DNA from: JAWWPG01 sp038254365 | Lineage (GTDB): Bacteria; Actinomycetota; Actinomycetes; Propionibacteriales; Nocardioidaceae | Direction: 5' to 3' | DNA: 64,000 nucleotides | NCBI GenBank assembly: GCA_038254365.1 | Contig: JBBSGI010000005.1 | Location: 29,655 to 93,654, forward strand | In this document: positions 41,026-49,935 of the stretch, one piece after another | Layout: every line of letters starts with the position of its first letter | Numbering within the stretch: the first letter of the stretch is position 1 | Notes under the pieces: generated by a model | Database searches by the model: none | What the model saw: the letters and a program-made list of their open reading frames with translations, nothing else | Told to the model about the DNA's origin: nothing | Program-made: the position numbers and the translations under genes

Positions 41026-42646
41026 GCATGCAGGTCAGGCCCAACCACCGGCGGCGCAGCCACCGGTCGTGGCTGGCGACGACAACGGTGACCGCGGACC
41101 TCTCGAGCGCCGACTCGAGCTCGCCGGCCAGGGTCAGCGAGATGTGGTTGGTCGGCTCGTCGAGCAGGAGGAGGTCGACTCCGCCGGCCACCAGGATGGC
41201 CAACGCGAGCCGACGTTGCTGCCCGACGCTGAGCACGCCGATCGGTCGCCCTAGGTCACGAGGATGCAGCAGGCCAAGCTCACACAACGGCAGTGGTGAA
41301 CCGGTGGCCGCCTGGTAGGCCTGCTGCGGGGTTCGTGACGGGTCGGAGAAGGCAGCATCCTGAGCCAGCAGGCCCACCGTCCTGGCCGAGACGGACACTG
41401 TCCCGGCATCCGGCTTCAAGCGTCCCGCCAGCACGTGCAGCAAGGTCGACTTGCCGGACCCGTTCGCGCCAGTGACCAGCAGGTGGTCGCCCGCCGCCAC
41501 ATCGAGGTGGTCTAGCTCCACGCGGCCGGTGACGCGAAGGCCACGCACGAGCACGGACGACCCGGTCGAGGACCCGAGTCCAGAACGCGGTTGCCGAAAC
41601 CTGAGCTCGCGTGGCGGCTTGCGTACCTGCTCGCGCTCAAGGGTCTCGACCCGACGCTCGACGTTGCGTACCCGCCGGCTGACCGCCGCCTCCTTGATCT
41701 GGGCCTTCCCGTACACGATGTGCTTGTCGTTGTCTCGCGGGACGCGTGACGCGTGACCCACCTGCCGGGCCGTCGTCCGAACCGATCGGCGCAAGGTGTT
41801 CAGCTCGTCCTGCTGAGCCGCGAAGGTCTCCTTCCACCGCCGTCGAGCCGCCGCCTTGTGGACAAGGTAAGCCGCGAGTCCGCCACCGAACCGGTTGCCA
41901 CCTGCGCCGTCGACCCCGAAGTGTCCCGAGTCGAGGTCGATGATGACCGAGCAGACCCGGTCCAGGAACACCCGGTCGTGGCTGGCGACCAGCACGACGC
42001 CGGGCAGCTGCAGAAGGAAATCCTCGAGGAACTCGATCGCGGCGTCGTCGAGGTGGTTGGTGGGTTCGTCGAGGATGACGCACTGGGGACGCCGGGCGAC
42101 CAGCGCGGCCAACGCGAGCCGAGTTCGCTCGCCGCCGGAGAGCTCACCCACCGGCCGCGAACGGTCCAGGCCGGCCAGCCCGAGATGATGCGTGGCCAAG
42201 TCGGCGCGCCGGTCCGCGTCCCAGGCCTCATGGTATGTGGCCCACTCCAGGGTGGCGCCGTAATCGGCGGCCGCGACCGGGTCGTCGAGGCGATAGGCGA
42301 GGTCCTCCATCCGTCGTACGGCGTCATGCAGCGGAGCCAGCGCGTCGGCAAGCACATCGCCGACAGTGGCGTCCAAGCGCAGGTCGAGATCCTGCGCGAC
42401 GTAGCCCACCTCGGGGGGCAGGGTCACCGAGCCGGAGTCGCGCTCCTCGGCACCGACCAGCAGGCGCAGCAGAGTGGACTTGCCGGCGCCGTTCTCACCG
42501 ACCAGCCCGACCGGTTCGCCGGGGTTGGCGAGCAGGTCGACGCCGTCGAGGACGACGCGGTCGCCGTACGCCTTGGAGACGTCGGAGGCGACAAGAGGAG
42601 CGAGGACAGACATCAGTACCGCCGGTTCGTGGCAGTCGGTGCTCAT
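41006..42646 (-). CDS. ABC-F ATPase, antibiotic-resistance-type ribosome protection protein
   Basis: A 546-residue soluble protein with two ATP-binding cassettes and no membrane segment: Walker A GENGAGKS and GANGSGKS, signatures LSGGERTR and LSVGQQRR, and Walker B CVILDEP and LLLLDEP. The interdomain linker (about 255-345) is long and contains SRVPRDNDKHIVYGKAQIKEAAVSRRV, similar to the macrolide/lincosamide/pleuromutilin-type members (TlrC, OleB, Msr) that displace drugs from the ribosome. The second signature LSVGQ deviates from LSGGE. Starts at 42646 or 42613 (MSVLAPLVASDVSKAYG) are both possible. Divergent from the desulfurase gene. Confidence 0.88.
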   Translation of the reverse strand: MSTDCHEPAVLMSVLAPLVASDVSKAYGDRVVLDGVDLLANPGEPVGLVGENGAGKSTLLRLLVGAEERDSGSVTLPPEVGYVAQDLDLRLDATVGDVLADALAPLHDAVRRMEDLAYRLDDPVAAADYGATLEWATYHEAWDADRRADLATHHLGLAGLDRSRPVGELSGGERTRLALAALVARRPQCVILDEPTNHLDDAAIEFLEDFLLQLPGVVLVASHDRVFLDRVCSVIIDLDSGHFGVDGAGGNRFGGGLAAYLVHKAAARRRWKETFAAQQDELNTLRRSVRTTARQVGHASRVPRDNDKHIVYGKAQIKEAAVSRRVRNVERRVETLEREQVRKPPRELRFRQPRSGLGSSTGSSVLVRGLRVTGRVELDHLDVAAGDHLLVTGANGSGKSTLLHVLAGRLKPDAGTVSVSARTVGLLAQDAAFSDPSRTPQQAYQAATGSPLPLCELGLLHPRDLGRPIGVLSVGQQRRLALAILVAGGVDLLLLDEPTNHISLTLAGELESALERSAVTVVVASHDRWLRRRWLGLTCMLSPAAP

Positions 42647-42750
42647 CCGGGCCGAGGGCCGCAGGGGAGCGAGGCTGAGTCAGGTCCACATGATGTCCGC
42701 GAGACTAGCAGCCCAGAGCGGCCGGCCCGACGGCTTATGCTGATGAGGCG

Positions 42751-43968
42751 ATGAGCGACGCAACGACGCAGGGCTGCCCGGTGGCCTACCTCGACCACGC
42801 GGCGACGACCCCGGTATACCCCGAGGTGATCGCCGCAGTCGCCGGACAGCTGGCCCGACCCGGCAACGCGTCCTCTCTGCACGGGTCTGGGCGGGCCGCC
42901 CGGCGGGTCGTCGAGGAGTCCCGCGAGACGATCGCCGCGGCCGTCAATGCGCGCCCCTCCGAAGTCGTGTTCACTTCTGGTGGGACCGAGTCGGACAACC
43001 TCGCTACCAAAGGACTGTTCTGGGCTCGGCACAAGGAGGACCCCCGGCGAGTCCGGATACTGTCGAGCGCCGTCGAGCACCATGCCGTCCTGGACTCGCT
43101 GCACTGGCTGGCGGCCGAGGCCGGCGCCGAGGTCGAGCTGCTCCCGGTAGACGTCGACGGGCGGCTCGATGTTGGGCAGCTTGCCGCGTCGGTGGCCCGC
43201 GACCCCGGGAGCGTCGCGTTGATCACGGTGATGCTCGCCAACAACGAGGTGGGCACGCTGCAGCCGTTGGACTCGGTGGTCGAGATCGCTGCTCAGCATG
43301 GGATTCCGGTGCACACCGACGCAGTGCAGGTCATGGGCCAGCTGCCTCTCGACTTCGCCGCGAGCGGCGTCGACGCGATGACTGTGACCGGGCACAAGAT
43401 CGGGGGCCCGCTGGGGGTCGGCGCGCTGCTGCTCCGGCGTGAGGTCGAGCTCGTGGCACTCCTGCATGGCGGCGGTCAGGAGCGCGACGTCAGGTCCGGC
43501 ACCATCGACGGCCCGGCGATCGTAGGTCTGGCGGTCGCCGCCGAGCTGGCGGTCAAGGGGCGGTGCGAGCGCGGGATCTTCCTGGCCGGCCTGCGCGACG
43601 ACCTGATCAGCCGGGTCACCAGCGCCGTACCGGACGCAGAGCTCAACGGACCCGTCGGTGACCGCAGACTGGCCGGGAACGCGCACCTTTCGTTCCCGGG
43701 TTGCGAGGGCGACTCGCTGCTGATGCTGCTCGACGCGCAGGGCATCGAGTGCTCCACGGGCTCGGCGTGCTCTGCAGGCGTGCCACAGGCATCGCATGTG
43801 TTGTTGGCGATGGGCCGCGCCGAGGCCACGGCACGTGGCTCGTTGCGCTTCTCCTTCGGTCACACCTCGACCAAGGACGACGTCGACCGGGTCGTGGAGG
43901 CGATCGGGCCGGCCGTCGAGCGGGCGCGCGCGGCCGGAGTAGCGGGGGCAGCCGGAGTGCGCGGGTGA
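42751..43968 (+). CDS. iscS: Cysteine desulfurase (IscS/NifS family)
   Basis: A 405-residue class V aminotransferase-fold enzyme. The pyridoxal-phosphate lysine is in TGHKIGGPLG, the catalytic persulfide cysteine in CSTGSACSAGV and the N-terminal YLDHAATTP is present. It takes sulfur from cysteine and here most likely supplies MnmA, whose gene overlaps its stop by 4 bp. A TATGCT hexamer ends 9 nt before the ATG, so the leader is short or absent. First gene of a tightly coupled run that reaches 49.9 kb. Confidence 0.94.
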   Translation: MSDATTQGCPVAYLDHAATTPVYPEVIAAVAGQLARPGNASSLHGSGRAARRVVEESRETIAAAVNARPSEVVFTSGGTESDNLATKGLFWARHKEDPRRVRILSSAVEHHAVLDSLHWLAAEAGAEVELLPVDVDGRLDVGQLAASVARDPGSVALITVMLANNEVGTLQPLDSVVEIAAQHGIPVHTDAVQVMGQLPLDFAASGVDAMTVTGHKIGGPLGVGALLLRREVELVALLHGGGQERDVRSGTIDGPAIVGLAVAAELAVKGRCERGIFLAGLRDDLISRVTSAVPDAELNGPVGDRRLAGNAHLSFPGCEGDSLLMLLDAQGIECSTGSACSAGVPQASHVLLAMGRAEATARGSLRFSFGHTSTKDDVDRVVEAIGPAVERARAAGVAGAAGVRG

Positions 43969-45068
43969 GAGTCATCGCTGCGATGTCGGGCGGCGTCGAC
44001 TCCGCGGTCGCTGCGGCTCGGGCGGCCGAGGCGGGTCACGACGTCACCGGTATCCATCTCGCGCTCTCCCGCAACCCGTCGTCCTACCGGACTGGCGCCC
44101 GCGGCTGTTGCACGATCGAGGATGCCAATGACGCCCGCCGAGCCGCAGACGTCATCGGAATCCCCTTCTACGTCTGGGATCTGAGCGAACGTTTTCACGA
44201 GGACGTCGTCGAGGACTTCACGTCGGAGTACGCCGCCGGTCGGACTCCCAACCCCTGCCTGCGCTGCAACGAGAAGATCAAGTTCGCCGCGGTCCTCGAC
44301 CGGGCCAGGGCCCTGGGGTTCGACGCCGTCGCCACCGGCCACTACGCCCGCCTGGCCTGCGACGCCGACGGGCTGGTCGAGCTCCACCGCGCTGTCGACG
44401 TGGCCAAGGACCAGTCCTATGTCCTGGGCGTCCTCACCCAGCAGCAGCTGGCACACTCGTTGTTCCCGCTCGGTGACGCGACGAAGGGCGAGGTTCGCCT
44501 CGAGGCGGAGCAGCGTGGCCTCGGGGTCGCCCAGAAGCCCGACAGCCACGACATCTGCTTCATCGCCGACGGCGACACTGCGGGCTGGCTGCGGGACCGC
44601 CTCGGGGCTGGCCCCGGCCACATCGTCGACACGTCCGGCATCGTCCTGGGAACCCACGAGGGGTCGTTCGGCTTCACCATCGGGCAGCGCAAGGGGCTGC
44701 GTCTCGACCATCCTGTTGCCGACGGCCGTCCTCGTTACGTGCTCGACATCGAGCCAGTATCCCGGACGGTCACCGTCGGTTCCCGTGAGGAGCTCGCCGT
44801 CGACCACCTGGCCGGCATCAGGCCACTGTGGTGCGGGCGGGTACCTGGGGGGGTGGTCTCCTGCTCCGTACAGCTGCGGGCACACGGGGAGGAGCTCCCA
44901 GCCCTCGTGACGCTCGTCGACGACGGCTTCGACGTGGAGCTGCTCGAGCCGGCCTATGGAGTCGCGTCCGGTCAGGCCGTCGTCATCTACGAGGGGACCA
45001 GGGTCGTCGGGTCGGCCACGATCTCGGCGGCAGGGCGACGTACCTGCGTTGACAAAGACGCGCGGTGA
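43965..45068 (+). CDS. mnmA: tRNA-specific 2-thiouridylase
   Basis: A 367-residue enzyme adding sulfur to U34 of tRNA(Lys/Glu/Gln). The PP-loop SGGVDSAVAA (8-17) activates the uridine. The catalytic cysteines are in NPCLRCNEKIKF and SHDICFI; GHYARL and FTIGQRKGL are family signatures. It starts with GTG at 43965, overlapping the iscS stop, and the upstream open frame is antisense-like noise. Sulfur comes from the cysteine desulfurase encoded just before. The next gene overlaps by 4 bp. Confidence 0.96.
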   Translation: MRVIAAMSGGVDSAVAAARAAEAGHDVTGIHLALSRNPSSYRTGARGCCTIEDANDARRAADVIGIPFYVWDLSERFHEDVVEDFTSEYAAGRTPNPCLRCNEKIKFAAVLDRARALGFDAVATGHYARLACDADGLVELHRAVDVAKDQSYVLGVLTQQQLAHSLFPLGDATKGEVRLEAEQRGLGVAQKPDSHDICFIADGDTAGWLRDRLGAGPGHIVDTSGIVLGTHEGSFGFTIGQRKGLRLDHPVADGRPRYVLDIEPVSRTVTVGSREELAVDHLAGIRPLWCGRVPGGVVSCSVQLRAHGEELPALVTLVDDGFDVELLEPAYGVASGQAVVIYEGTRVVGSATISAAGRRTCVDKDAR

Positions 45069-45883
45069 TCGTCACCTCTGGCCGGGCTGCTCTGGCGTAC
45101 AGCGTGGACGGGACCATCGGCGACGGTGCAGATGTCCTGCTCCTGCACGCCGGCGTCACGGACCGGCGCTCCTGGCGACCGCTCGTCGAAGCGATCGGGC
45201 ACGGTCGGCGGTGCATCTCGTACGACGCCCGTGGGTTCGGTGAGACCACGTACGAGGCGGAGGACTACCACCAGCACGACGACGCGCTGGCAGTGCTCGA
45301 CGCCGTCGGGGTGAACCGGGTCGTGGTCATCGGTGCCTCGATGGGCGGCAAGGCGTCGATAAACCTGGCGCTCGAACACCCGGAGCGGGTCCACGCGCTG
45401 GTTCTGATCGGTCCAGCGATCGCGGGTGCGCCCAGGATGGAGGAGTACCCGGAACCGATCGCCACCTTCGACCGGCTGCTGGGGGCGGCCGAGGAGGCCG
45501 GGGACCTCTCGGAGGTCAACCGCCTGGAAGCCCATCTGTGGCTCGACGGACCGACCGCCGAGGAGGGCCGAGTCGGCGGCGCGGTCCGCGGGCTGTTCCT
45601 GGAGATGAACGGGAGGGCGTTGGCCGCGGCCGACCCCGGAGACCCGCCGAGCGCGATCGACGCCTGGAGCCGGCTGGAGGAGTTCGATCTGCCGGTCCTG
45701 GTGCTCGTCGGCACCCTGGACCTGCCGGACATCATCGAGCCGTGCCAGGGCCTCGCCCGCCGGGTACCCGGCGCGCGGCTGGTCGTCCTGCCCGGGGTCG
45801 CGCACCTGCCTCACCTCGAGGGCGACGTGCGGTGCCTGCGGGCCATCGAAGACTTCCTCGAAGAGCTGGGACCGAGAGACTGA
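45065..45883 (+). CDS. Alpha/beta hydrolase
   Basis: A 272-residue alpha/beta-hydrolase-fold protein. The nucleophile elbow is GASMGG, the acid is probably Asp in LVGTLDLPDI and the histidine is in PGVAHLPHLE; the oxyanion-hole region is LLLHAGVTDRRSW. The substrate is unknown. It begins with GTG overlapping the mnmA stop and is followed after 2 bp by a methyltransferase gene, so it is part of the same transcription unit, perhaps only for co-expression. Confidence 0.88.
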   Translation: MIVTSGRAALAYSVDGTIGDGADVLLLHAGVTDRRSWRPLVEAIGHGRRCISYDARGFGETTYEAEDYHQHDDALAVLDAVGVNRVVVIGASMGGKASINLALEHPERVHALVLIGPAIAGAPRMEEYPEPIATFDRLLGAAEEAGDLSEVNRLEAHLWLDGPTAEEGRVGGAVRGLFLEMNGRALAAADPGDPPSAIDAWSRLEEFDLPVLVLVGTLDLPDIIEPCQGLARRVPGARLVVLPGVAHLPHLEGDVRCLRAIEDFLEELGPRD

Positions 45884-45885
45884 CC

Positions 45886-46641
45886 GTGCGTCGCAGCATC
45901 CGGACAGTTGACGACGTGCTGCGCATGCTCGACGCGATGTTCGACGCTCAGGCGGACCGGTGGACCGACCGGGGGGCGGACTGGTGGGACACCTTCTATG
46001 TCGACCGTACCCGGGGTGTGCCGTTCTTCCGGTCCGCTCCGGACGAGTCACTGGTGACGTGGCACGACGGGCGCTTCGCGATGCCCGGAAGTGGTCGCGC
46101 CCTCGACCTCGGCTGTGGCCCCGGGCGCAATGCGGTATGGCTGGCCGGGCAGGGTTACCGGGTGGACGCGCTGGACCTCTCGCCTGCGGCGCTCGACTGG
46201 GGACGAGAACGGGCAGCGGAGACGGGGGTTGACGTCAGCTTCGTCCGGGCCGACATCTTCGAGTGGCAGGTGCCGGACGGGTCCTACGACCTCGTGTACG
46301 ACTCAGGGTGCTTCCACCATCTGCCGCCGCACCGGCGCGTCAGCTACCGGTCCCTGCTCGAGCGGGCCCTGGCCCCCGAAGGCTGGTTCGGGTTGGCCTG
46401 CTTCGCAGCCGGCGCGATGGGGTCCGAGGCAGCCGACGAGGACTTCTACCGCACGCGGCAGCTCGGCGGTGGCCTGGCCTACACCGACGGCGAGCTGCGT
46501 GGGATCTTCGACTGGCTGAGCGAGGTCGAGCTGCGACGGATGCACGAGATGGAGGTCGACTCTGGTCTGTTCGGAGAGTCGTTCCTCTGGGCCGGGCTGT
46601 TCCGTCGCTCGCCGGAGGGCGCCGGTAGTGTCGGCGGGTGA
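45886..46641 (+). CDS. Class I SAM-dependent methyltransferase
   Basis: A 251-residue methyltransferase. Motif I is ALDLGCGPGRNAVWLAGQG, followed by VDALDLSPAALDWGRERA and YDLVYDSGCFHHLPPHRR. The last element, and residues such as WWDTFYVDRTRGVPFF in the N-terminal part, resemble thiopurine/tellurite-type methyltransferases. The GTG at 45886 is 2 bp after the hydrolase stop. It overlaps the MetE-like gene by 4 bp. Confidence 0.85.
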   Translation: MRRSIRTVDDVLRMLDAMFDAQADRWTDRGADWWDTFYVDRTRGVPFFRSAPDESLVTWHDGRFAMPGSGRALDLGCGPGRNAVWLAGQGYRVDALDLSPAALDWGRERAAETGVDVSFVRADIFEWQVPDGSYDLVYDSGCFHHLPPHRRVSYRSLLERALAPEGWFGLACFAAGAMGSEAADEDFYRTRQLGGGLAYTDGELRGIFDWLSEVELRRMHEMEVDSGLFGESFLWAGLFRRSPEGAGSVGG

Positions 46642-47648
46642 CCAACCGTGCCACGGGTCTCGGCTCGATGCCGGGAACGGACCTCGCCGAGTCCACCCGG
46701 GTCGTGCTGGGCGAGGTCGGCGAGTTCCCTTGTCAGGTTGAGCTTCCGGCCCGCGGCCCGACTGCCGCCATGACCGGCCGGACTCTCGCGATGGTCACCG
46801 ACCTGGCGTTCGACCTGCAGCCGGCCGGATGGCGGCTCACCGACTCGTCCGGTGTCGACCATCGCCGGGCGATCTCGTTGCTGGCCCATGACCTCGACCT
46901 CACCGAGGAGCTCGCTGGCGGACACGTTGGCGCCTACAAGATCCAGCTGGCCGGTCCTTGGACGTTGGCGGCCACTGTGGAGCGCCCCCGTGGCGACAAG
47001 GCGCTCGCCGACCATGGCGCTCGGCGCGAGCTGGCCCAGGCCCTCGCGGAGGCCGCACGCGCGCACTGTGCCGACGTCCGCCGCCGGCTCGGTCCGACGG
47101 AGCTGGTCGTCCAGATCGACGAACCCGCCCTCCCGGCCGTGCTCGCGGGCGCGATCCCAACGGCGAGTGGGTTCCATCGCCACCGGTCGGTCACCCCGGC
47201 CGACGCGGCGCAGGCGGTGTCGTGGGTCGCGGAGGCAGTGACCGAGTCGGGCGCCATCCCCGTGGTGCACTGTTGCGCGCCGGACCTTCCCCTCGACGTC
47301 CTGCAATCGACTCCCGTTGCCGCCGTCTCGTTCGACGTCGGGCCGATCGCGCGCGATCGGTACGACGACCTCGGCGCCTGGCTGGACAGCGGCCGGTCCG
47401 TCTGGCTCGGCGTGCTGCCGACCACGGAGCCAGCGGGAGAGCCCCCGACGGACGCCGAGGTCACGGCTGACGTGCTGGCCTGGTGGAGAGACCTCGGCTA
47501 CTCCGACGTCGAAGCCCTGCCCGACACCACGGTGACGCCGACGTGCGGGTTGTCCGGAACGTCCCCGAGCTGGGCCCGCACCGCGCTCGGGCTGTGCCGG
47601 CGGGCGGCCCGGAACCTGTCGGTGGAGCAGGGCAGGATGGAGCAATGA
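46638..47648 (+). CDS. MetE C-terminal-domain-like protein (putative methionine synthase)
   Basis: A 336-residue protein corresponding to the catalytic barrel of cobalamin-independent methionine synthase, without the N-terminal half of full-length MetE (about 750 residues). Possible zinc ligands are in VVHCCAPDLP and TPTCGLSG; GLGSMPGTD and VVQIDEPALPAVL are family features. A homologue (Rv3015c) lies next to ligA in M. tuberculosis. The methyl donor and real substrate of these short proteins are not established. The GTG start overlaps the upstream stop, and the stop overlaps ligA (ATGA). Confidence 0.85.
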   Translation: MTNRATGLGSMPGTDLAESTRVVLGEVGEFPCQVELPARGPTAAMTGRTLAMVTDLAFDLQPAGWRLTDSSGVDHRRAISLLAHDLDLTEELAGGHVGAYKIQLAGPWTLAATVERPRGDKALADHGARRELAQALAEAARAHCADVRRRLGPTELVVQIDEPALPAVLAGAIPTASGFHRHRSVTPADAAQAVSWVAEAVTESGAIPVVHCCAPDLPLDVLQSTPVAAVSFDVGPIARDRYDDLGAWLDSGRSVWLGVLPTTEPAGEPPTDAEVTADVLAWWRDLGYSDVEALPDTTVTPTCGLSGTSPSWARTALGLCRRAARNLSVEQGRMEQ

Positions 47649-49768
47649 CGGAGGCTGGGGACGCCGGGAAGCCAGCGACCTCAGAGGCACGCGATGAGCA
47701 CGCCAAGCTTTCCGAGACCGTGGAGGGTCACCGCTGGCGCTACCACGTGATGGACCAGCCGACCGTCAGCGACGGACAGTTCGACAAGCTGATGCGTCGG
47801 CTCGAGGGGCTCGAGGAAGACTTCCCTGAGCTCCGTACGCCGGACTCCCCGACCCAGCACGTTGGCGGCGCAGTCTCTACTCAGTTCACCGCCGTCGAGC
47901 ACGCGGAGCGGCTGCTCAGCCTGGACAACGCGTTCTCGCAGGAGGAGCTCGAGGCGTGGTGGGCCAGGCTCGAGCGCGAAGGAGCCGGGGACGCCGAGTT
48001 CCTGTGTGAGCTCAAGGTGGACGGGCTCGCGATCAACCTGACCTACGAGCGGGGCCGGCTGGTTCGCGGCGCGACCCGCGGAGACGGCCGGGTCGGCGAG
48101 GACGTCACCCCCAACGTGCGCACGGTCGACAACATCCCTGACCGGCTCGAGGCCGGCGACGGCTTCCCGGTTCCGGACCTCGTCGAGGTGCGTGGCGAGG
48201 TATTCATGCCTGTGGAGGCCTTCGAGCGCCTCAACGAGGGGCTGGTCGAGGCGGGCAAGGCGCCGTTCTCGAACCCGCGCAACTCGGCCGCAGGCTCGCT
48301 GCGCCAGAAGGATCCCCGGGTGACCGCGACCAGGGCGCTGCGCATGGTGTGCCACGGTCTGGGCGCCCGGAAGGGTTTCGAACCTGAGCGTCAATCGCAG
48401 GCCTACGCGGCGTTGAAGGCGTGGGGTCTGCCGACCTCCGACCGGGCCAAGGTGCTGCCCGACCTGGCGGCGGTCCGCGAGTTCATCGACCACTATGGCG
48501 AGCACCGGCACGACGTCGAGCACGAGATCGACGGCGTCGTGGTGAAGGTCGACCAGGTGAGCCTGCAGCGTCGGCTGGGCAGCACCTCCCGCGCTCCCCG
48601 CTGGGCGATCGCCTTCAAGTACCCGCCGGAGGAGGTCACCACCAGGCTTCTGGAGATCACCGTCAACGTCGGCCGGACCGGCCGGGTGACGCCGTACGGG
48701 CGGATGCAACCGGTCCGCGTCGCGGGGTCGACCGTCGAGTTCGCCACTTTGCACAACGCCTCGGAGGTCCGTCGCAAAGGCGTGCTCGTCGGCGACACCG
48801 TGGTGCTTCGCAAGGCCGGTGACGTGATCCCGGAGATCGTCGGACCAGTGGCCGACCTGCGCACGGGAGACGAGGTCGAGTTCGTGATGCCGACGCACTG
48901 CCCGGCATGCGGTACGCCGCTGGCGCCCGCGAAGGAGGGCGACGCCGACATCCGGTGCCCCAACCAGCGCTCGTGTCCGGCTCAGCTGCGCGAGCGGGTC
49001 TACCACGTCGCCGGGCGCGGAGCCTTCGACATCGAGGTCCTGGGGTTCGAGGCTGCCGGGGCCTTGCTCGAGGCCGGCGTGATCCAGGACGAGGGTGACC
49101 TGTTCACGCTCGACGAGTCGGCGCTGCTGACCGTCGCGCTGTTCACCCGCGCACCGAAGAAGGGTGAAGGCGACGCACCGGTGCTCTCCGCCAACGGGGC
49201 CCGGCTGCTCGCCAACCTCGAACAGCGCAAGGACCAGCCGCTCTGGCGTGTCCTGGTCGGACTCTCGATCCGTCACGTCGGTCCCACGGCGGCTCGGGTC
49301 CTGGCCGAGACCTTCGGCTCTCTCGACGCCATCGAGCAGGCCGGCACTGAGCAGCTGGCGGCAGCCGAGGGGGTTGGCCTGACGATCGCCGAGTCCGTGC
49401 GGGAGTGGTTCGAAGTCGACTGGCACCGCGCGCTGGTCGACAAGTGGCGGGCGGCTGGGGTGCGCATGGTCGACGAGCGCGACGAGTCCGTCGCGCGCAC
49501 GCTCGAAGGGCTGTCCATCGTGGTCACCGGGTCGCTGGACGGCTGGTCGCGCGACCAGGCCAAGGAGGCGATCGTGGCGCGGGGCGGCAAGGCCAGTTCC
49601 TCGGTGTCCAAGAGCACCGCGTTCGTGGTGGCCGGCGAGTCGCCGGGCTCCAAGCACGACAAGGCGGTCGCACTCCAGGTGCCGGTGCTCGACGAGGAAG
49701 GGTTCGCCGTGCTGCTGGGCCAAGGGCCGAATGCCGCGCGTGCCGTGGCCCAGACCGGGCCGGGATGA
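47645..49768 (+). CDS. ligA: NAD-dependent DNA ligase
   Basis: A 707-residue LigA sealing nicks in replication and repair. Domains in order: Ia (RWRYHVMDQPTVSDGQFDKLM), adenylation domain with nucleophile Lys in CELKVDGLAINL, OB fold, zinc finger CPACGTPL...CPNQRSCPAQ, helix-hairpin-helix block and a C-terminal BRCT domain (about 615-690, LEGLSIVVTGSLDGWSRDQ). The helix-hairpin-helix part contains a lysine-rich insertion (TRAPKKGEG). The ATG at 47645 overlaps the previous stop. Essential in most bacteria. Confidence 0.98.
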   Translation: MTEAGDAGKPATSEARDEHAKLSETVEGHRWRYHVMDQPTVSDGQFDKLMRRLEGLEEDFPELRTPDSPTQHVGGAVSTQFTAVEHAERLLSLDNAFSQEELEAWWARLEREGAGDAEFLCELKVDGLAINLTYERGRLVRGATRGDGRVGEDVTPNVRTVDNIPDRLEAGDGFPVPDLVEVRGEVFMPVEAFERLNEGLVEAGKAPFSNPRNSAAGSLRQKDPRVTATRALRMVCHGLGARKGFEPERQSQAYAALKAWGLPTSDRAKVLPDLAAVREFIDHYGEHRHDVEHEIDGVVVKVDQVSLQRRLGSTSRAPRWAIAFKYPPEEVTTRLLEITVNVGRTGRVTPYGRMQPVRVAGSTVEFATLHNASEVRRKGVLVGDTVVLRKAGDVIPEIVGPVADLRTGDEVEFVMPTHCPACGTPLAPAKEGDADIRCPNQRSCPAQLRERVYHVAGRGAFDIEVLGFEAAGALLEAGVIQDEGDLFTLDESALLTVALFTRAPKKGEGDAPVLSANGARLLANLEQRKDQPLWRVLVGLSIRHVGPTAARVLAETFGSLDAIEQAGTEQLAAAEGVGLTIAESVREWFEVDWHRALVDKWRAAGVRMVDERDESVARTLEGLSIVVTGSLDGWSRDQAKEAIVARGGKASSSVSKSTAFVVAGESPGSKHDKAVALQVPVLDEEGFAVLLGQGPNAARAVAQTGPG

Positions 49769-49935
49769 GCCGCACCGTCCCGCCGGACCTGCCGGACGGC
49801 ATCGACCCGCTCGGCGTGCCCACCGAGGCCGGCGGTCGCCAGGCCTTCGTCGTGCTGCTGGCAGTCGTCGTCGCGCTGCTCGGCCTGGTCTTCACCCTCG
49901 GCTGGGTCGTCTACCACCATCTCAGCGGGTCATAG
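49765..49935 (+). CDS. Small single-helix membrane protein
   Basis: A 56-residue protein with an acidic/Pro-rich N-terminus and one membrane helix at about 27-50 (AFVVLLAVVVALLGLVFTLGWVVYH). Its ATG overlaps the ligA stop (ATGA), which supports real translation. It overlaps the convergent permease by 6 bp. Function unknown. Confidence 0.65.
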   Translation: MSRTVPPDLPDGIDPLGVPTEAGGRQAFVVLLAVVVALLGLVFTLGWVVYHHLSGS

